Of a stretch of DNA of 64,000 nucleotides, positions 59,857 through 64,000 are shown piece by piece. The translations under genes were made by a program, and so were the position numbers. Origin of the DNA: Streptomyces sp. NBC_00154 (lineage in GTDB: Bacteria; Actinomycetota; Actinomycetes; Streptomycetales; Streptomycetaceae). Numbering within the stretch: position 1 is the stretch's first letter; every line of letters begins with the position of its first letter. Below the pieces are notes generated by a model. It was not told the DNA's origin and did no database searches. It saw only the letters and a program-made list of their open reading frames with translations. The stretch spans positions 2,486,501 through 2,550,500 of the forward strand of contig NZ_JAPEMI010000001.1 of assembly GCF_026342835.1 (NCBI RefSeq), written 5' to 3'.

Positions 59857-60452
59857 ATGTCCTGGCACCCCCTTCTGATCCTCGATCACCGCTCGATCAC
59901 CGTGCGGTCGCGTCACGCAGACTATCGAACCTTTATTCGAACAACGGGTTCCGGCTCGCAACACCCCTCGTTCGAGTGACAGCCCCCAAGGATTGACGTC
60001 GGCCCCGGCGGGGAGATCTTCTTCGGGAGGCGGACCACTCGGGGATGAGGGCCCGCGGGGACCGACCTTGAGAGCTCGGGGCTCCAGGTCGGAACAGGGG
60101 AGGACAGGCCCCGGCGCCGCGCGGCGCCGGGGCCCTCCCACGTCAGGGGGGCGTGCGAGGCGGTCTGCGCCGGAGTGCGGTCGACCGGGGCGAGCAGGCC
60201 TGCGGACGCCGGAGTGCGTGCGGGCGGGGCGGGCCGGCCGGACGCAGTCGTCGGGGCGGCCGGGCTCGTGGCAGTCACCTTCTGGTGCACATGCCAGTAC
60301 GACGGGCGCATCTCCTGCTCCCTCCCCGACCGCGTGGCCAGGCGGCCGCCACTCTCAGGTATGCCTCAGCCACAGCCTGGCACGCGATCCGCCCGAGCGC
60401 TGCAATTCCGGACGGAAAAACGGAAAGCGGACGTTACGCTTCAGTATCGCGG
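59857..60452. other. 596-base region between the hydrolase and dmdR1, mostly without genes
   Basis: It contains a perfect 28-base palindrome (60107-60134) and G/C-rich repeats. A leftward frame 59922-60311 (ATG 60311 with GGGAG six bases upstream, product beginning MRPSYWHVHQK) is possible, but the palindrome lies inside it and its composition is low-complexity, so I do not call it. The last 140 bases before dmdR1's stop show no gene. Confidence 0.6.
60107..60134. terminator. Perfect 28-base palindrome, probable terminator downstream of dmdR1
   Basis: GGCCCCGGCGCCGC followed directly by its complement GCGGCGCCGGGGCC, with flanking GGGAGG and CCCTCCC adding pairs. It lies 319 bases beyond the dmdR1 stop, on the leftward side. 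Confidence 0.65.
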
Positions 60453-61145
60453 TCAGCGCTTGGCGACGAAGACGTGCGAAGCGACCTCGGCGTCCAGCTC
60501 CGCCGCCTCGCCACTGCTGCCGACCAGCACCCCGCCGGGCGACTGGGTCACGCTGACCACGGAGCCGGGCTGCACGCCCGCCCGCCGCAACGTGTACATC
60601 AGCTGGGCGTCCGTCTGGATCGGCTCACCGATCCTCCGCACCACCACGGTCTTCCCCTCGGCTCCCGGGTCGAGCTCCGACAGGCTGACCATGTCCGCGT
60701 TCAGGAACGGGTCGGCCTCGGCCTTCTCACCCAGCTCCTCCAGGCCCGGGATCGGATTCCCGTACGGAGACTCCGTCGGGTGCCGCAGCAACTCCAGCAC
60801 CCGGCGCTCCACGGCCTCGCTCATCACGTGCTCCCAGCGGCAGGCCTCGGCGTGCACCTGCTCCCACTCCAGGCCGATCACGTCGACGAGCAGGCACTCG
60901 GCGAGCCGGTGCTTGCGCATCACCCGGGTCGCCAGCCGGCGGCCCTCCTCCGTCAGCTCCAGATGCCGGTCGCCCGCGACCTGCACCAGCCCGTCGCGCT
61001 CCATGCGCGCCACCGTCTGGCTGACCGTCGGACCGCTCTGGTCCAGCCGCTCCGCGATCCGGGCGCGCATGGGGACGACGCCTTCCTCTTCGAGTTCGAG
61101 GATGGTGCGGAGATACATCTCCGTTGTGTCGATCAGTCCGGACAT
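60453..61145 (-). CDS. dmdR1: DtxR-family iron-dependent repressor DmdR1
   Basis: A 230-aa DtxR/IdeR-type metalloregulator; the length equals S. coelicolor DmdR1 as I recall it. The winged HTH (about 5-70) shows TTEMYLRTILELEEEGVVPMRARIAERL and QSGPTVSQTVARMERDGLV. The metal-binding and dimer domain has KHRLAECLLVDVIGLEWEQVHAEACRWEHVMS with the Cys, Glu and His ligands of both sites. The SH3-like C-terminal domain follows (GSVVSVTQSPGGVLVG). With Fe2+ it binds iron boxes and represses siderophore genes. In S. coelicolor an antiparallel gene, adm, overlaps dmdR1; a long open frame on the other strand is present here too (60153-61166). Confidence 0.92.
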   Translation of the reverse strand: MSGLIDTTEMYLRTILELEEEGVVPMRARIAERLDQSGPTVSQTVARMERDGLVQVAGDRHLELTEEGRRLATRVMRKHRLAECLLVDVIGLEWEQVHAEACRWEHVMSEAVERRVLELLRHPTESPYGNPIPGLEELGEKAEADPFLNADMVSLSELDPGAEGKTVVVRRIGEPIQTDAQLMYTLRRAGVQPGSVVSVTQSPGGVLVGSSGEAAELDAEVASHVFVAKR

Positions 61146-61365
61146 TCGTGCCCCTCGATGCTGTGACATGAAAAACGCCGTCAACGCCATGCGCTGGCCC
61201 TCAGCCAATTCTGACGCATACCTCCGACAACCGTGCCGCGCCGACCGAACCCTGGACCGCGTGTGCGGGACCGAGCGGTATTGACAGGTCACTGGTCCAG
61301 ACCGCAACGTGATCCGCGACACGGACACCCCACGGTCACCCAACCCCGCCGAAAGGGCCTCCTCG

Positions 61366-62121
61366 ATGAGCGACAGCAAGCTGGCCGGTCAGTTCCTCGA
61401 CGCAGCGATCGGCCTGCTGGAGCGCGTACGCGACGAGGAGTCCGGCAACATCGCGGCCGCCGGGGCCGCGATCGCCGACACCGTCGCGGCCGGCGGCCGG
61501 CTCTTCGCGTTCGGCGCCGGCCACTCGTCGCTCGCCGCCCAGGACGTCGTCTACCGGGCCGGCGGTCTGGCCCTGATGAACCTTCTCGCCGTGCCCGGCA
61601 CGCTCGGCGTCGACGTGATGCCCGCGACGCTCGGCTCGGCGCTGGAGCGGGTCGACGGTCTGGCCGGCGCCGTGCTGGACTCCAGCCCGGCGAGCGCGGG
61701 CGACCTGCTCGTGATCATCTCGCTCTCCGGGCGCAACGCGCTGCCTGTCGAGATGGCGCGGGACGCCCGCGCGCTCGGAGTGACGGTCGTCGGCGTCACC
61801 TCGGTGGCGTACGCGGACGCGACACGGTCGCGGCACAGCTCCGGCGGATTCCTGCGGGACCACTGCGACATCGTGGTCGACAGCAAGATCGCGATCGGTG
61901 ACGCGGAGCTGACCGCGAAGGGCATCGAGGCGCCGTTCGCCCCCGCCTCGACGGTGGTCACCAGTGCGCTGATGCAGGCGATGATGGCGGCGGCCGCGGA
62001 ACGGCTGGTGGAGCGGGGGATCGAGCCGCCGCTGCTGCGGTCCGGAAACGTCGACGGCGGCCACGAGTGGAACGGACGCGTGATGACGGAGTACGCGGAC
62101 CGGATCTTCTACCGGCAGTAG
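61366..62121 (+). CDS. SIS-domain sugar-phosphate-binding protein
   Basis: A 251-aa protein with one SIS (sugar isomerase) domain: GGRLFAFGAGHSSLAAQDVVYRAGG, SAGDLLVIISLSGRNALPVEMARDARALG and TVVGVTSVAYADATRSRHSSGG. SIS domains bind phosphosugars; the subgroup that starts LAGQFLDAAIGLLERVRDEESGNI is close to the YraM/GmhA-like proteins and to putative N-acetylmuramic-acid-6-phosphate or phosphoheptose handling proteins. No HTH is present, so it is an enzyme or sensor rather than an RpiR regulator. It is divergent from dmdR1. ATG 61366 is the homology start. Confidence 0.85.
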   Translation: MSDSKLAGQFLDAAIGLLERVRDEESGNIAAAGAAIADTVAAGGRLFAFGAGHSSLAAQDVVYRAGGLALMNLLAVPGTLGVDVMPATLGSALERVDGLAGAVLDSSPASAGDLLVIISLSGRNALPVEMARDARALGVTVVGVTSVAYADATRSRHSSGGFLRDHCDIVVDSKIAIGDAELTAKGIEAPFAPASTVVTSALMQAMMAAAAERLVERGIEPPLLRSGNVDGGHEWNGRVMTEYADRIFYRQ

Positions 62122-62255
62122 AGGAACCGGCGCCCGGCACGCACCCGCGCTCGGCGCCGGAGCACCTCCGCCGGTGGGACCCACGACGCCCGCCAGGCCG
62201 GGCAGAAACCGCCGGCAGACCGTCGCGGGCGATTTTGCCCCCGGCCGCACCGGCC

Positions 62256-63590
62256 TCAGCCGCCCAGCACCTGCGCCAGGTCCACCGCACCCGCCACCCG
62301 GACCGCAACGCTCTCCGCATACGCCGCGTCCGGACGCTCGAAGGCCGTGCGATGGGCCGCCCGCAGGAACGTCACCACACCCAGCGTCCGGCCCCGGCTG
62401 CGCATCACGGCGCACAGAGCGTGCACCGAACCCTTCGGCCACTGACGCTCATCCGCCCAAGCCCCCGCCCCCGGACCGGCACTCGACCGGACCGAACCCG
62501 TCCGGTCCACCGCCTGCAGCGCCGGATGCCCCGGCGCGTACCGCAGGGGAAGGCCGCCACCGGCCACCGGCAGACACGGACCCGGAGCATCGGCCGGCGT
62601 CGCCGCCGCCCGCACCAGCCGCTCCCCCACCAGCACATCGATCAGCACATGGTCGGCGAAACCCGCGAGCGCGAAATCCAGATACGACGTCGCCGCCTCC
62701 ATCGGGTCCTCGCACTCGGCCGCCGACCGGCACGCCCGGTACAGCTGATTCGACCGGAACCGCACCCGGTCCGCCTCCTGCGCCGCCAGCTTCTCCGCCG
62801 TCACGTCCTGGAACAGCCAGCCGACCCCCAACGGCACCGGCTCCTCCGCGAGCGGCGACGCCAGCTGCAGAAACCCGCTGCGCCAGCAGCGCCGCCGATC
62901 CCCGTCCGCCGTCCGCAACGTCACCCACAGCTCGGTGGGCGCGGGCGGCTGCCCCTCGGCCAGGACATGCTGCAGCGCGCCCTCCAGCTCCTCCACCCCC
63001 TGCACGACCAACTCGGCGAGCGGACGCCCCAGCAGCGTCGTACGGCCACCGCCCAGCGCCCGCCCCGCACACGCGTTGACGACCGTCGGCCGCAGATCCA
63101 CATCGACGAGGACCACACCCCACGACGCGTCCTCGAACAGCGCCTCACTCAGCGCGATCGACCGCTCCAGATCGATCTGCGCATGCACCTCGCTGAACGC
63201 GCAGTACACCCCGGCCGGCTTCCCGTCCGCACCCCGCACCCCGGCCGACTGCATCCGCACGAGCACCCGCCCGCCGTCCTTGCGCAGCAACGCGAACTCA
63301 TGCACCTGACGCCCCGGCGCATCCATGGCCGCCATCAGCCGCCCCTGCACCTCACCCACGTCCGCACTGCGCACCGCCCACCCCGCGAACCCGGGGCGCC
63401 CCACGGCCTCCTCGGCCGACCAGCCGAGAATCCGCTCCGCCTCACGGTTCCAGTGCGTGACCGTGCCGTCCGCGCCGAACGCACAGAGCGCCGCGTCCAT
63501 CCCGTCGAGCAACGCCGCAAGCAGCTCCGACCCGGGGATCGGGTCGGGGCCGAGGGCATCAGTGGTTCCACTGCTCGTGGAAGCGCTCAT
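62256..63590 (-). CDS. Multi-PAS sensory protein
   Basis: A 444-aa protein with two PAS domains and a GAF-like C-terminus. PAS1 (about 25-145: LLDGMDAALCAFGADGTVTHWNREAERILGWSAEE) and PAS2 (about 155-265: ASWGVVLVDVDLRPTVVNACAGRALGGG) are clear. The C-terminal part (FADHVLIDVLVGERLVRAAATP, KGSVHALCAVMRSRGRTLGVVTFLR) is the GAF-like region common in streptomycete PP2C-phosphatase (RsbU-like) sensors. The PP2C domain itself is absent, so this is a truncated or stand-alone sensor. GGGG lies just ahead of ATG 63590. A role in an anti-sigma partner-switching system is a plausible inference. Confidence 0.85.
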   Translation of the reverse strand: MSASTSSGTTDALGPDPIPGSELLAALLDGMDAALCAFGADGTVTHWNREAERILGWSAEEAVGRPGFAGWAVRSADVGEVQGRLMAAMDAPGRQVHEFALLRKDGGRVLVRMQSAGVRGADGKPAGVYCAFSEVHAQIDLERSIALSEALFEDASWGVVLVDVDLRPTVVNACAGRALGGGRTTLLGRPLAELVVQGVEELEGALQHVLAEGQPPAPTELWVTLRTADGDRRRCWRSGFLQLASPLAEEPVPLGVGWLFQDVTAEKLAAQEADRVRFRSNQLYRACRSAAECEDPMEAATSYLDFALAGFADHVLIDVLVGERLVRAAATPADAPGPCLPVAGGGLPLRYAPGHPALQAVDRTGSVRSSAGPGAGAWADERQWPKGSVHALCAVMRSRGRTLGVVTFLRAAHRTAFERPDAAYAESVAVRVAGAVDLAQVLGG

Positions 63591-63820
63591 CCCGGACCCC
63601 CTGCAGGACGTGTCCGCCATTGCCGCACGTCAGACCATTGAACTCGAACGTGACCCAGCACACATCGACTTCCAGGAAATCCGCCCCGTCCCCGGCGCAG
63701 GATCCGGCCTACCAACACGCCGAACGATCACACATTCGAGCGTCGCCGGAAGATCACGCATACGTGCGGTCGCAGCCACTCCCCCGGCCACTGCGAACCC
63801 GCCACAGCTAGCGTCCATGA

Positions 63821-64000
63821 ATGACCAACACGCTGAAAGTCGACGCCCTCTGCGTCGGGCAGCTCGACCACGAGGCGGGGGCTGGGACCGTCCGCGTGCC
63901 CCAGCAGGTCCACGTCGTCACGGCAACGGGGCGCGGAAGCTACGCCCGCACCACCCCCGACCGGTACGGATTCCCCCGACTCGCCCGCGCGCGCCAGAAG
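63821..64000 (+). pseudogene. Remnant of an IscB-type RNA-guided nuclease gene (C-terminal part), continuing past the window
   Basis: The frame from ATG 63821 reads NTLKVDALCVGQLDHEAG, then VHVVTATGRGSYARTTPDRY and GFPRLARARQK. This matches the region after the HNH module of IscB proteins: the H-T-L-D-A-L-A-V-G helix of the last RuvC motif, followed by the GRGxYARTxPDxYGFPR segment that precedes the target-recognition domain. TGA and TAG stops lie directly upstream in frame, and the RuvC-I, bridge-helix and HNH parts are missing, so this is a 5'-truncated copy. IscB genes are spread by IS200/IS605 elements; no such element is visible inside the window. The right end is outside the window. Confidence 0.65.

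Noticed and set aside
59922..60311. Leftward frame starting MRPSYWHVHQK with a G-rich ribosome site
   Set aside because: A perfect 28-base terminator-like palindrome lies in the middle and the product is Pro/Ala/Arg-rich noise after the first 15 residues.
60351..60370. Iron-box-like CTCAGGTATGCCTCAG downstream of dmdR1
   Set aside because: Only about half of the 19-base DmdR consensus matches and the palindrome is imperfect; no gene start follows convincingly.
1..64000. CRISPR array, prophage, tRNA or rRNA genes
   Set aside because: No regularly spaced repeats, no phage structural genes and no tRNA cloverleaf or rRNA sequence was seen on either strand.

Overview
The window is high-GC actinobacterial chromosome, almost certainly Streptomyces. 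Supporting signs are the very strong G/C bias at third codon positions, frequent GTG starts, ATGA/GTGA start-stop overlaps, and a set of lineage-typical genes: an AfsR-type SARP regulator with an AfsS-type repeat protein, an AfsK-type Ser/Thr kinase with a PQQ-propeller tail, a 230-aa DtxR repressor of DmdR1 type, and HtpX with PspAB. From memory, unverified here, the core genes follow the order of the S. coelicolor afsR-to-dmdR1 region (about SCO4426 down to SCO4392).

Layout. 1-5.6 kb: end of a MerR-type effector domain, an amidohydrolase, then afsR, afsS and a small exported repeat peptide. 5.8-9.9 kb: a divergent catabolic block (FadD3-like ligase; thiolase-like protein, DUF35, enoyl-CoA hydratase). 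9.9-15 kb: two hypothetical proteins, afsK, and a double-VOC protein that is probably KbpA. 15-19 kb: DnaA-box cluster, TetR regulator, then an acyl-CoA dehydrogenase/deazaflavin-reductase pair divergent from a second thiolase-like protein. 19-23 kb: core genes (DUF805, PNPOx-like, HtpX-PspAB, DUF1707). 23-31 kb: DUF35/DoxX, a flavin monooxygenase, a secreted propeller protein, acyl-CoA ligase, enoyl-CoA hydratase, flavin reductase. 31-36 kb: two MFS transporters and a GlxA-type regulator. 36-46 kb: dehydrogenases, SDR, cyclase, a second amidohydrolase, and a second acyl-CoA ligase. 46-64 kb: mainly regulatory and core genes (EF-hand, STAS, ECF sigma/anti-sigma, purU, a solute-binding lipoprotein, an NsdA-like TPR regulator, a prim-pol-like protein, an ABC exporter, a hydrolase, dmdR1, SIS, PAS), ending in an IscB remnant.

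Main discovery. Eleven copies of one palindrome, CTGAC-N4-C-GTCAG, lie in the promoter regions of the CoA-dependent catabolic transcription units, and I found none in front of the interleaved core genes. This ties about 21 scattered genes into one regulon: two ligases plus an ADP-forming ligase, four acyl-CoA dehydrogenase subunits, two thiolase-like proteins with DUF35 partners, two hydratases, two paralogous amidohydrolases, SDR, Zn-ADH, cyclase, flavin reductase, deazaflavin reductase and DoxX. The gene set resembles actinobacterial steroid or polycyclic-acid degradation (FadD3, Ltp/DUF35 retro-aldolase, heteromeric FadE, Ddn-like), but no ring-opening genes are present, so the substrate is unknown. 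The TetR protein at 15.3 kb is the best in-window candidate for the repressor.

The second theme is the AfsK/AfsR/AfsS circuit, whose parts are separated here by a catabolic block. It has a textbook SARP operator before afsS, a terminator-like hairpin in the afsS leader, and an exported DMHAT-repeat peptide next to it.
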